64,000 nucleotides of DNA from Gautieria morchelliformis. Taxonomy: Eukaryota > Basidiomycota > Agaricomycetes > Gomphales > Gomphaceae. The stretch lies in the NCBI GenBank assembly GCA_015179125.1, contig WHVA01000479.1:1-64000 (forward strand), read 5' to 3'. Of this stretch, positions 38,897-49,614 are shown one piece after another (positions within the stretch are counted from its first letter, which is position 1; each line of letters starts with the position of its first letter). The notes under the pieces are model-generated. The model did no database searches and was not told where the DNA came from. It was given only the letters and a program-made list of their open reading frames with translations. The translations under genes were made by a program, and so were the position numbers.

Positions 38897-39920
38897 ATGC
38901 ATTCTTGGTCTCTCAACGCGAAATGCATCGGAAGGATTGTCTTCACTTCTCACGAGAACTAGATCATTTCCTGGCAACTTGGTATATTCATCGTAGATAA
39001 CCCCCGCCTTTGGGATGTCACAAGAGTCAAAATATGCATGTGCCGCCTGCCACATCGTGATGTTACGGACATCCCGACTTTTATCCTCGAGCTACTGGCC
39101 CTCCCGATGTGGGCTGATTACTCATCATGGACTTGTGAGCGGCACCTATCATGATATCTATATACCGACATCACAGACTGTGATGCTTCCTGTCTACTCA
39201 TATTGTCCTTTATTCACAGCCGCAGAAATGTCACCTTCTCGTATGTATGCATGAGATCGGCGGCCAACTGTCATAGTACAGTACAGGTCAGGTAGTACTC
39301 ATGGGCATCTTTCCGGCCTACGTCTCGACTGGCTAGGTTACGTTGTTACCCCACATGGATGAGGACTAAGGTCTCTGCAGGCTTCAACTTAATTCAGGCC
39401 CGCTGCCACGTCCTCTTCGAACATGAGATTATTTTACCTGGGCATATTCCCGTGAATGCCAAGTAGAATTTCTATACTGAAATGATCCACGGCATGCTAG
39501 ATACGGGTTTGCCCGTGTTCTTACATCACACCACGGTCCAGACAGGATCCTGTGCGGATTCCTGCCAGGTTCGCAACAAGGTCTGGGACTGAGTTTGGCT
39601 TTCTTTGGCTTCTGTGGCCTCATCCACAATGTGCCTCATCAGGTCATTGGTGAATGAGGAGTATCTATCGCATCAAGCCTGAGGATGAGAAGAGCAATAC
39701 CTTTATGACTGCTTGCTGTGTTTAATTAGCAATCACACGCTATAAGAAGTGCCCGAATACTTCGGATTGTCCTCGATGTCGAGTCTCCCAGAGGTTGGAG
39801 CCTTGGGTCTGGCCATTTTTGAAAACCGAATTGCTTCGGTAGGTACGCCGAGTGCTGAAGCTTTCTGCACTGACCACAATGCTCTAGAGCTTCGCCTATA
39901 CGTCGAACCTAGTCCCGTCC
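38897..39920. other. intergenic, no gene recognised
   Basis: About 1 kb without a supported gene. It separates the kinase from a glutamine synthetase fragment. Confidence 0.4.
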
Positions 39921-40290
39921 TCACGAGCCTTTAAATTGAAAGTACTGGGGCACTGTCAGCCAAGACCAAGCTACACACCAGTTGAACGCATAAAAGCCAT
40001 GACCCACTTCGTAGTACTCGGCGCCAGCCATACATTGCCAACCATTCTGATCAGCGTCGGCCATCACTTTTGCCAAAGTCCCTCTCGGGCAGACAGACAA
40101 AGACTCCTTTGTTACCGGGTCAAAGAAAGAGACCGGGAAAGGGGGAACATTGAATTCCCATGGAATACGCCGATAAGTCACGGTGGTTAGATCGACTCTG
40201 GCGAGGAGGTCACGATAGCCATTGCTCCTGTTGGATACCAAGAGTTCCCTGGAGTACAGTTGATCGTGGATGTCCCAACCGAATATCACG
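39921..40290 (-). pseudogene. glutamine synthetase N-terminal fragment
   Basis: On the minus strand, an exon from about 40290 encodes VIFGWDIHDQLYSRELL..., FDPVTKESLSVCPRGTLAKV and GWQCMAGAEYYE. A 60 bp intron and YFQFKG follow. These are the first third of a class of fungal glutamine synthetase-like proteins; the GAEYEYFQFK block carries metal-binding glutamates. No start exon is visible upstream and no catalytic C-terminal half follows. It is a truncated fragment, not a working enzyme. Confidence 0.75.
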
Positions 40291-40664
40291 CTGCAGAAAC
40301 CAAAACCATCGGATTCGGTTGCTGCCCTAATAAATTTCTCTTTGGACTATAACCAACGTCGGACTAATGCCTGGAGACAAGGGAGCATGATTACCATAAA
40401 TTTCCCTCGAAGGACTCCGTCAACTATATATATATAGTCTGAGATGGAAAACGGGCTTTAGGACTAGTATCTTACCATCTATGCCTGTTCGTTTGAGTGT
40501 TATCAGTGACGATGATTCATGACCTGATTTCTAAAATTACTTTCCTGCTACCTTCACTTTATTGTCGTTCTTCAAGAGGACATTTACGTCTTGCAAACTT
40601 CGCGGTGCGTCCAGAGTTGCCATGCATATCGAGCTAAGTCTTGACCAAACGCGGCTACCCTTCA

Positions 40665-42024
40665 GGCTCCTGTCACGGCTGTTGCTTTTGGTCATTCTGG
40701 GCAACTCGGTGTAGCGACGGAAGATGGGACGTTGAGGATATATGAACCGCCGTCTAGCAAGGTGTGGAAGGCGATGAGAAACCTAGGTTCTGGATCTGAG
40801 CTCTCCTCTCCGGTCTTTGAGGGCTCTGCGGAAACCCGTCTTGTATGGGTCGCCTGCGGTCAGCATGTCACTATATCTACAGCTCCACTATCTGTCGGTT
40901 GTCCCCATGATATTACACAGGTGTTGCGCTTCAATCTTGATGTCTCTGAGGTAATTCTTACACGAAAGGATGCCACTTTAGAGATGCGGTTGACTGACCA
41001 AAGTGAAGACGTGTTAAACGAGGCGCGGGCTTCGTTTTTCCTTAGTATGTCTACCCTTACCTACCAACCAGATAATTATAAATGGCTCGCACTTGGGATA
41101 CACCTTGGACTCTGGCACAGTAGGTGTCGTCGACTTGAAAACTCAGCAGACAAGTACGATGAGAGCCTCTCACGCTAATGTGTGTATCAAGCATTCATAG
41201 ACCACTAATGGAAACATCAAGGCGGTGATCTTTTAGCTCTGTACCAACGTATCATTTATTCCGGATAGGCCACGCGAACGTCGGTGATTCTAATCACTTA
41301 TGATAATGTCCCGCCTGACGGCTTTTACAGTTGTGTCGGGTGTTATGATTCCGCTCTCTTGCATTTCGATTTCTACCTTGGCTCGCTGCTCTCTTCGCTT
41401 CAAATCGGTTTGTATGCTGCGGTGTTTGTCCTCCTGTGTCATTGGTGAATCGCTACTCTAGTAGGACCGTCCGAGCAGTCGTCTCAAATATCTCTATCCC
41501 CACCGTTCATTTTGAGCATTTCTGTTGCTCAGACTGGGTTGATGGCGTGTGGACACGCTAATGGTTGTATATGGCATGGTTCCGGCAGAGAGAAGGCATT
41601 GTCTAGAGAGGCAAACTCTCATGCTCGACAAAAGAAACGTTGTAAATGGGAGGGTCTCTGTGCCGATGATGGGTGTTACTTCAAAACTGCCGAGGGACCT
41701 GTCGTGGCGCTGTAAATTTTAATGATTCTCCCCAAACCACGCAATACTTACAACATTTATACCTAGCGGATTTTCTTCCTCTCGCCGACTGTTCAGCTTG
41801 ACATGGCTAGGCGAACTGGCACTTCACGAGGTTGAAGTGGGACATATCCAGAGGACAATCTGTACGACCGAATCGCCTGGACTAGTTAAGGCGAACGCAC
41901 TGGCTGTTCATGGATCCCAAGTAGTGGTCGGAGGCATCGGTCCTGAAAACGCGGGCACATTCATACTCAAGTCGTTCGCAAGCTGCGAGGAACCCGAGAG
42001 TGCCCATTTTATCGACGCGGATTA
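40665..42024 (+). pseudogene. decayed WD40 repeat protein gene (WDR53-like)
   Basis: Recognisable pieces in order are PVTAVAFGHSGQLGVATEDGTLRI, VLRFNLDVSEVILTRKD, SGTVGVVDLKTQQTSTMRASHANVC, FIPDRPRE, YDSALLHFDFYLGSLLSSLQ, KCKWEGLCADDG and LVKANALAVHGSQVVVGGIG. The order fits a WDR53-type beta-propeller. The pieces fall in different frames without splice sites that rejoin them. Breaks are visible near 41105 (frame change before SGTVGVV), after FIPDRPRE near 41290 (stop) and before YDSALLH near 41340. No start codon exon is seen. I read it as a pseudogene; the WDR53 label is tentative. Confidence 0.65.
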
Positions 42025-42605
42025 GCTTCGTATAAGTAATATACATGTCGCCAGGGAGAGTTTCCAAAGCCAGTTCAAAAATTATTGAAGAAGCATGATA
42101 ATTACTCCCAATATGGGAGGGGGAAACCAACTCATATGCTACAAAACCTGTCCGCATCATCTTGGACGACGACAGAGGACTTGGACAGGTTCATAATCTG
42201 ATTGGAGAGAGCTTCTCAACAAATCTACCAGTATACGGGCACCCTCATGTATGTCCTCACCGTACATGTGAAGGGGGTTGAAAGACGCACACTTAGACTT
42301 GGCCTCTATTAGAGTCTTCATACTGTACGAATAGACGGGAGGCGCGCTGGTAGCAAGCGCGCGACATGCCGAGACGAACGAAGCTGCCCGGACCAGGAAG
42401 ATGGCGGGACCCGGGAGCGTGGCAACAGTCGATCACGTTTATATCATGCACAGACGACAAATCCCTGCAAGAATAACTTCATGGTCAATAATAGAAATTC
42501 AGACCATTGTCTGGCCTCGCCTTCGATGTTGTGTAGAGGCAAATAGAGCGGCTGGCTGTTGTCAGCCGCCCTACCTGCCACTGCACAGTATAAGAAGGGG
42601 CCGTC
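42025..42605. promoter_or_regulatory. upstream region of the tandem-exon gene, with hairpin and TATA-like site
   Basis: About 580 bp between the WD40 relic and the tandem-exon gene. Near its end a perfect inverted repeat, GCGGCTG...CAGCCGC (42548-42569), is followed by TATAAGAAG (42590-42598). The TATA-like box is 46 bp before the second in-frame ATG (42636), a more usual distance than for the first ATG (42606). These may be core promoter parts. Confidence 0.4.
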
Positions 42606-45600
42606 ATGCAAAGGCCTCAGTCGCTACACTTGAACATGAACCTCCATCACGTATACGTCTTTTTGCAGAGCTGTATCGGCCTGTATATAATCGCGGTGAC
42701 CGTCCCTTCGGTCTCGCTTGATATCTTCCAGTACGCCTCCCCCGCTGCCCCGCCCCACTGGAATAACCTCAATGGAGATCTTCAAGTGGTTGCCCCCGCT
42801 TCCCCGCCCCACTCGAATAACATCAATAGCGATAAACCGACGCCGAAACTTCAAGTGGTTGCCCCCGCTTCCCCGCCTCACTCGAATAACCTCAATAACG
42901 ATAAACCGACGCCGATACTTCAAGTGGTTGTGGTGCAGGCTGAACCATCGCAATCAGCCACGAATCACTCCGTATCCATTGCTTCCGATGTTCCCTCGGA
43001 CGTCCTCTGTAGGCCTAGTGGTTCGGTCACGATCGGTCATAGCGTGTTCTGGCTTGCGTTGGGTATTGCATTGGGTATTGCGTTGGGTATTGCGTTGGGT
43101 AGCCTCCTGGGAACGGCTGGCACTTGCGGACACTCCCACAAGGCTCGCCGCGGAGATGAGAAAGCCGATAGTGCATGGTCTCCTCAAGATTTCTCTTCGT
43201 CAACGGCAGTGATAGATGACCGTGTCAGCGATCTCGAGGCGGCAGCCCAGTGTTCCGGATCGTGCACCGAGTCACCATTCGAGTTCACCGAGGCTCACAT
43301 ACCCGAGTTGACCGATTTTTTTATATCTGATCCGTTAGACATTCAAGGGGAATCAACGCTCGCATGGCCAGAGTCTCCAAGGAAGAGCACGAAGAACTCG
43401 CAGCCGTGAGTACTTTGCCGTCTTCTGGTTTCCAAAGTTTTGCGTGTACTGATTACTATGCAGGGACGATTCCTTCATATTCGATGCTGGAGAGATCCAG
43501 CGTGAATCCACGGCACAACAGTTTGCACGGCGCTCCGCCTCCAGGAAAACGTTTCCTCCGGAATTTATCAGAGGGGAAGACATAACAAAGAAGCATGTTT
43601 CAACCAGTCCCCCCCAGTTATCACCCCCGCCGTGGTTGGTTTAGTTCTATGTGTTTTAATGAAAGCGTGCTTTACTAACCGCCTTGTGTAGCGATCAGCA
43701 AGTGTCGAGAGATATGATTAATACCTTGGGTTCAAAATCTGTAGGGAGGCGCACGGATCAGTCGCAGCTGTGAGTATTTTGCGGTCTTCTAGTTTCCAAA
43801 TTTTCGCGTGTACTGATGAATTACTATGCAGAGACCATTCCTTCATATTCGATGCTGGAGAGATCCAGCGTGAATCCACGATACAACAGTTTGCACGGCG
43901 CTCCGCCTCCAGGAAAACGTTTCCTCTGGAATTTATCAGAGGGGAAGACATAACAAAGAAGCATGTTTCAACCAGTCCCCCCCAGTTATCACCCCCGCCG
44001 TGGTTCGTTTAGTTCTATGTGTTTTAATGAAAGCGTGCTTTACTAACCGCCTTGTGTAGCGATCAGCAAGTGTCGAGAGATATGATTAATACCTTGGGTT
44101 CAAAATCTGTAGGGAGGCGCACGGATCAGTCGCAGCTGTGAGTATTTTGCGGTCTTCTAGTTTCCAAATTTTCGCGTGTACTGATGAATTACTATGCAGG
44201 GACGATTCCTTCATAATCGATCCTGGAGAGATTCAGCGCGAATCGACGATACGAAAGTTCGCACGGGGCGCCGCCCCCAGGAAAACGTTTCCTCTGGAAT
44301 TTATCAGAGGGGAAGACATACAAACGAAGCATGTTTCAACCAGTCCCCCCCAGTTGTCACCCCCGCCGTGGTTGGTTTAGTTCTATGTGTTTTAATGAAA
44401 GCGTGCTTTACTAACCGGCCTTGTGTAGCGATCAGCAAGTGTGGAGAGATATGATTAATACCTCGGGTTCAAAATCTGTGGGGAGGCGCACGGATCAGTC
44501 GCAGCTGTGAGTATTTTGCGGTCTTCTGGTTTCCAAAGTTTTGCGTGTACTGATGAATTACTATGCAGGGACGATTCCTTCATATTCGATGCTGGAGAGA
44601 TCCAACGCGAATCGACGATACGAAAGTTCGCACGGGGCGCCGCCCCCAGGAAAACGTTTCCTCTGGAATTTATCAGAGGGGAAGACATACAAACGAAGCA
44701 TGTTTCAACCAGTCCCCCCCAGTTATCACCCCCGCCGTGGTTGGTTTAGTTCTATGTGTTTTAATGAAAGCGTGCTTTACTAACCGCCTTGTGTAGCGAT
44801 CAGCAAGTGTGGAGAGATATGATTAATACCTCGGGTTCAAAATCTGTAGGGAGGCGCACGGGTCAGTCGCAGCTGTGAGTATTTTGCGGTCTTCTGGTTT
44901 CCAAAGTTTCGCGTGTACTGATGAATCACTACGCAGGGACGATTCCTTCATATTCGATGCTGGAGAGATCCAGCGCGAATCGACGATACGAAAGTTCGCA
45001 CGGGGCGCCGCCCCCAGGAAAACGTTTCCTCTGGAATTTATCAGAGGGGAAGACATACAAACGAAGCATGTTTCAACCAGTCCCCCCCAGTTATCACCCC
45101 CGCCGTGGTTGGTTTAGTTCTATGCGTTTTAATGAAAGCGTGCTTTGCTAACCGCCTTGTGTAGCGATCAGCAAGTGTGGAGAGATATGATTAATACCTC
45201 GGGTTCAAAATCTGTAGGGAGGCGCACGGATGAGTCGCAGCCGTGAGTATTTTGCTTGTCTCCAATGTTTTGCGTGAGCTGATGGATTATTACACAGGGA
45301 AACTGTCGACACTCTTCCGCGGAGAACCATGTTCGATCCGCTAGCGATTGAGCGGCAGTCGAACCTCGCACGGCGCGTTCTAAGGTTCGTCAGGACGAGC
45401 ACACATTCATCGCAGCCGTGAGTATTTTGCTTGTCTCCAATGTTTTGCGTGAGCTGATGAATTAGTACACAGGGAAACTGTCGACACTCTTCCGGGGAGA
45501 TCCATATATGATCCGCTAGCGATTGAGCGGCAGTCGAACCTCGTACGGCGCGTTCTAAGGTTGGTCAGGACGAGCACAAACTCATCGCAGCCGTGAGTGT

Positions 45601-45927
45601 TTTGCTGGTTTCCAATGTTTTGCGTGAACTGATTACTTACTACGCAGGGACCATTTTGATCCCCCGCGCTGCGCACGACACAAAGATTATTCGATGGAGT
45701 TTGTCGCACAGAAGGACGTGCCCCCAATCCCCGTCGAACAATCTTTAACCGATGTATTTGGTCCCAAGATATTCTGTGCGGACATTCTGCCTCAGCCGCA
45801 GAACAAAGGGGACGCAGCAGTGTTTGATCCCAGGTTTATTGGGTATTGCCCACCCTTCAAACGTGCGGACATACAGGCACAGTCCTCCGTGCGCAATCTA
45901 GTTGACCTTGCTCGATGTTCTCGTTAG
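42606..45927 (+). CDS. unrecognised membrane protein with five tandem in-frame exon-pair repeats
   Basis: I do not recognise this protein. Fourteen exons join without a stop: 42606-43405, then five pairs (43464-43634/43692-43769; 43832-44002/44060-44137; 44200-44370/44429-44506; 44569-44739/44797-44874; 44937-45107/45165-45242), then 45298-45417, 45473-45592 and 45648-45927. The sum is 2565 nt, 854 aa. Exon 1 has a signal-peptide-like start (or from M at 42636), a Pro-rich 23-residue repeat (LQVVAPASPPHSNN...) and one transmembrane helix made of LGIA repeats (about residues 145-172). Each repeat unit adds 83 residues, with DDSFIFDAGEIQRESTIRKF. The next two exons are duplicates of each other (DPLAIERQSNL). 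Every internal intron is phase 2, so units can be added or skipped in frame. The last exon is unique and ends at TAG. Confidence 0.7.
42780..42945 (+). repeat. 69 bp minisatellite inside exon 1
   Basis: Starts of CTTCAAGTGGTTG occur at 42780, 42849 and 42918, an exact 69 bp period. Two full units and the start of a third are visible, with a diverged partial copy before them from about 42727. In frame it encodes LQVVAPASPPHSNNxNxDKPTP, a Pro/Asn-rich spacer. Confidence 0.9.
43056..43106 (+). repeat. 12 bp tandem repeat encoding LGIA in a transmembrane helix
   Basis: TTGGGTATTGCG is repeated about four times. It encodes the Leu-Gly-Ile-Ala repeats that form the only predicted transmembrane helix of the tandem-exon protein. 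Changes in copy number would alter helix length by four residues each. Confidence 0.85.
43406..45242 (+). repeat. tandem array, five 368 bp exon-intron units
   Basis: Matching points recur at 43464, 43832, 44200, 44569 and 44937, a 368-369 bp period. Each unit holds a 171 nt exon, an intron with a CTAAC branch motif, a 78 nt exon and a second intron. Copies are nearly identical by eye, introns included; the first unit, and in part the second (AQQFARRSASR versus RKFARGAAPR), differ most. Exon lengths are 249 nt per unit, exactly 83 codons. Confidence 0.92.
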
Positions 45928-46155
45928 TTTCCCCTGCTTTTTAATTCTCGTTCTTTCTGTAATGTATTGCTAGTAATACTTGATATTATATTATCTCAAT
46001 TTATTCTAAGAAACTAAGCAACCACAGTAATCTTCCTAACTATACTTATACGTCCCATGTGTATTGTAGAATTTGCTACTCTTCGCAGTGGGGGGTCACA
46101 ATTTCGCCGCGCAGGGGGGAAATTTGCAGTTTGCTCATGTGAGATCAGAGGGCGA
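45600..46155 (+). repeat. segmental duplication, copy A (3' end of tandem-exon gene plus flank)
   Basis: The last intron and exon and about 230 bp of downstream flank match 47390-47960. Shared flank blocks include AACCACAGTAATCTTC, ACGTCCCATGTGTATTGTA-like sequence, and GGAAATTTGCAGTTTGCTC. Copy A reads open; copy B is decayed. Confidence 0.85.
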
Positions 46156-46253
46156 GTAAGTACTAGTAGGACGCGGCTGAGCGCTCCAGTGGATGTTAGT
46201 TACCTCTTCCGCTGATTACGAGCTTCAAGCTTGATGCCCTGTCTTGGCGACTG

Positions 46254-46636
46254 ACGGCACTCACAAGCCAGAGGTCCACTCGGCGAGGATGAACACGGAC
46301 GAAGACTTCTCGCGCGACGAGAGTAATATAACGCTTCTTGTTGGGTGCGTGCGCCTCCAAATTAAGGCGTCTCTGGCTCTGATTTACAGACCTGGATCGT
46401 GAACCAGTGAAAAATGGGTGCCCTCTTGGACAGATCGGATTCTATACGTACGCGTCGCATCATGTCGATTCGCCCGAGCGATCGAGAGTGGCCCCACTGC
46501 TCTATACATCCGTCCCCTCATATACCACTTTCTTCTCGTTCTGCCTTCACCCTGACGATCTCGCGCATGCCTGCTACCCCGAGCATCAGCTACCACCATT
46601 CAAAGTACGCCGCAGTATGCACCCGACCCACATGAT
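46254..46636. pseudogene. chimeric scrap of the 5-phosphatase gene with one half inverted
   Basis: 46254-46396 matches the plus strand of 10993-11207 (antisense to that gene), with an internal deletion. At about 46397 it switches to the reverse complement of about 10117-10376, now reading the gene's sense strand from GAACCAGTGAAAAA through WTDRI, ending near THMIH. The two halves are opposite in orientation and joined at CCTGGATCGTGAACC. There is no start, and frames are broken. It is a rearranged DNA copy, not a retrocopy. Confidence 0.85.
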
Positions 46637-47093
46637 ACATAGGCCTTGGGGGTCAGTAATCTAGCGTTAGCTACGCATTCTTGTATAATCACTGGTTTGA
46701 GTATTCGGCACAGGTGAAAGTCTGAATACCCCAGACCGAACCAGAATCCGACGGAACGTCGGTACTTGGGCCAGTGGATCGCATCAAGAACTCCCCACGA
46801 GGACAGTCATCTAATTATGTCTCAGTACTAATTAGCCTACGCCTGCGACATATAGAACAAGGTTTTAATAAGCTACGTTACGGTAAGTAATTCTCCAATC
46901 CTTTTGGATCCTGACCTTATAAAGTACACTAGTTCTTCCTCTCTCACCACCACCACCACGCCCTGTGTGGGCCAGTAGCACTGGCAGCGTGGGGGAGGGC
47001 GCGGGTGCGTGCACGGGCAGTGGCAGCTGTGCGGGGACAGGCGCGTGCATCTCTCCTGCGTCTGCATCTGCATATGCGTGTGCGGGTTGGGGC

Positions 47094-47700
47094 CTGCGAA
47101 CTTGCGGATGGTCGATTGCCGCTGTATCTCTAAATCCTTAGAGATTCAACGGGAATCAACCATCCGCAAATTCACATGGCGCTCCGCCCCCGGAAAATCG
47201 TTAACACTGAGGGGACACAGACTCCAGGTTTGTTGGGTATGGCCGCCGCCCTGAATGTCTGCATGGTTTAGGTATGCGAGGCAAGGACAAACTCACGGCT
47301 GCAACTGATTCGTGCTCCTCCTTACATACAGTAAGGAAGAGCACAAATGTGTCGCAGCCGTGAGTATTTTCAAAATACTCACGGCTTGCTGTCTTCTTGT
47401 TTGCAATATTTTGCATGAACTGACGAATTACTACGCAGGGACCATGCCTTTATATTTGATCCCCCGCGCTACTAGTAGTGCCCGACACAAAAATTATTCT
47501 ATGGAATTTCTACAACAGAACTGACGTGCCAACGACTCCCCTCGAACGATCCTTAATCGACGTGTTCGGCCCGAGCATTATATTATGTGTGCGGATACTC
47601 TCCCGAAGAAGAAAGGGCGCAGCAAATTTTGACTCCAGGTTTGTCTGGTATTGCCTGCCCTTCAACCGTGCAGACATCCAGGCACGGTCTTGAGTCGTCC
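47094..47700 (+). pseudogene. decayed second copy of the 3' part of the tandem-exon gene, with inverted repeats
   Basis: It contains an IQRESTIRKF-type coding block (47144-47200), the shared intron start (GTGAGTATTTT) and the last exon (47440-47695, matching 45650-45927). The last exon has an early stop after LQQN (about 47522). Three inverted repeats sit inside it: 47098-47173, 47292-47364 and 47356-47386. No signal peptide, membrane helix or full repeat unit is present. It is a pseudogene, perhaps shaped by foldback rearrangement. Confidence 0.8.
47292..47386. repeat. overlapping perfect and near-perfect palindromes over a splice donor
   Basis: 47292-47364 pairs CTCACGGCTGC...CCTTAC with GTAAGGAAGAGC...GCCGTGAG. 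47356-47386 is a 31 bp palindrome with one central base (AGCCGTGAGTATTTT and its complement). A third inverted repeat at 47098-47173 has arms of about 36 bp. A transcript would fold into strong hairpins. Confidence 0.88.
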
Positions 47701-47960
47701 GGAATCTTGCCAACCCCGCTCGTCACTCCTAGTTACACTCTCCTACTTTTTTTAACTCTTAAGTATTCTTTCTGTATTGCTATTTGAAATTATTATATTA
47801 GGTTAATCTCTAAGAAACTAAGAAACCACAGTAATCTTCATAACTACTTATCCGTCCCATGCGTATTGTAAGAATTTGCTGCTCTTCGCAGTGGGGGCTC
47901 ACAATCTCGCCGCGCACGGGAAATTTGCAGTTTGCTCCTATGGGAGATCAGAGGGCGAGC

Positions 47961-48501
47961 TAAAATCTGTAGGGAAGAATGTGCCGATGAGCGATCGTTT
48001 TACAGTGGTCATCGCCATGTTGTATTCGAGCCACCGATCTGCCAAAGACTGCTGGTGCACATCGATAACAAGCGTTAACAAGCGTTTACTCCAACCATAC
48101 ATGAGCTATTTGGAGAGACAAAATGACTCAATTGCACGAGGTCTCCGCATGTCCATCTGTTACAGTGCTGTCGATGGATCGATATAGCTGGCTCGAGTCA
48201 GTTTGACTCAGATAGGTAACTCGCCATGGAGCAATGGGCCAGTCCAAATGATTTCGTCACTAGAGAGCACCGACTCGACTCATCCAGACCATGATATGTA
48301 TAATCGTGGAGGCGATGGCCGAGAGATATCAGCGGCTCCAAGCACCTAAGTACTTACTATGATTCGGTAGATTCGGTACTAGCGGCTCAGGCTGAACTCT
48401 AAAAACTTGAACGCCCGCGAGCTTGACCGCCTCAACTTAGCGCAGCTCTCATCCATACACTTTGCTCTTTATATTTCTACTTCTCATCTGTTCTAGACGT
48501 C
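47961..48501. other. intergenic, Ran promoter side
   Basis: About 540 bp with no supported gene. It should hold the promoter and 5' UTR of the Ran gene; TTTATATTTC at 48470-48479 is a weak TATA-like site 23-32 bp before the ATG. Confidence 0.4.
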
Positions 48502-49614
48502 ATGACCACCGAAATCCCTACCTTCAAGCTCGTTCTCGGTACGTGTGTTCAGGCGTCCGCGTCGCGCGTGTGTAACTTGGCTGACTGATAAACCAATGGT
48601 CTCGCTGTGTCACTCGTGAAAACCTCGTCTTTCTATTCATCGACATGTCTCCTTCCTCTCATTTATCGCGTTTTGGATACAGTTGGTGATGGTGGAACGG
48701 GTAAAACAACATTCGTCAAGGTTTGTCATTTTTTCCCCTACCATGTGTCACTCCCTGCGATTGTGTCTGCATCTAACCCACATCACTCTAATAGCGTCAC
48801 CTGACCGGAGAGTTTGAAAAAAAATACATCGGTACGTCGCGATCCGCCGCAGACCAGCGCGTTTTTTACAATCAGGAGACTCATGCCACACGCGTTTGTT
48901 GTTGACTAGCCACCCTCGGCGTGGAAGTCCATCCGCTCTCCTTCACCACCAACTATGGCACCATATGTTTCAATGTATGGGACACGGCAGGACAGGAGAA
49001 GTTTGGTGGCCTTCGTGATGGATATTATATCCAAGGCCAATCTGGCATCATTATGTTTGATGTCACTTCGAGGATTACGTACAAGAACGTACCCAACTGG
49101 CACCGTGACCTTGAACGTGTATGCGAGAACATCCCCATCGTGTTGTGCGGTAACAAGGTCGACGTCAAGGTTCGTTGCCACTTTGTGGTTTGATGAGTGT
49201 GCAAGAAGCCCTGACGACATTTAATATTCAGGAGCGTAAAGTGAAGACTGGGGCTGTGACTTTCCACCGGAAAAAAAATCTCCAATATTTTGAGATCTCC
49301 GCCAAGTCAAACTACAATTTCGAAAAACCCTTCCTCTGGCTCGCGAGGAAACTAGTCGGGTGCGTAGCAATTGCACAACGCCTTAATAACATTCTGATTA
49401 TTCTTCTTTTATTTCTCTAGCAATACAACATTGGAATTCGTCGCCGCGCCCGCACTTGCTCCTCCCGAAGTCCAGGTTGATGCTAGCCTGATGGAGCAAT
49501 ACAACAAGGAGTTGCAAGATGTGCGTTCACCCCCGTTTGACCGAACCACAATACTAAGTTGTTTTCTTACAGGCTGCTCATATGCCTCTGCCGGAGGAAG
49601 ACGAAGACCTCTAA
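48502..49614 (+). CDS. GSP1: Ran GTPase (Gsp1/Spi1)
   Basis: Ran drives nuclear import and export and spindle assembly by cycling between GTP and GDP. Seven exons read [25 protein letters not shown] (P-loop), [22 protein letters not shown] (switch I), [20 protein letters not shown] (switch II, catalytic Gln present), [24 protein letters not shown] (NKVD) and [22 protein letters not shown]. The acidic C-terminus [10 protein letters not shown] is the Ran hallmark, and there is no CaaX box. Length of about 213 aa equals the family norm. The first intron, right after LVL, is about 140 bp, longer than the others. All exons are open. Confidence 0.96.

Noticed and set aside
43406-45242. Regular direct repeats as a possible CRISPR or satellite array
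   Set aside because: Units are 368 bp, adjacent without spacers, and hold spliceable exons in frame. This is tandem exon duplication.
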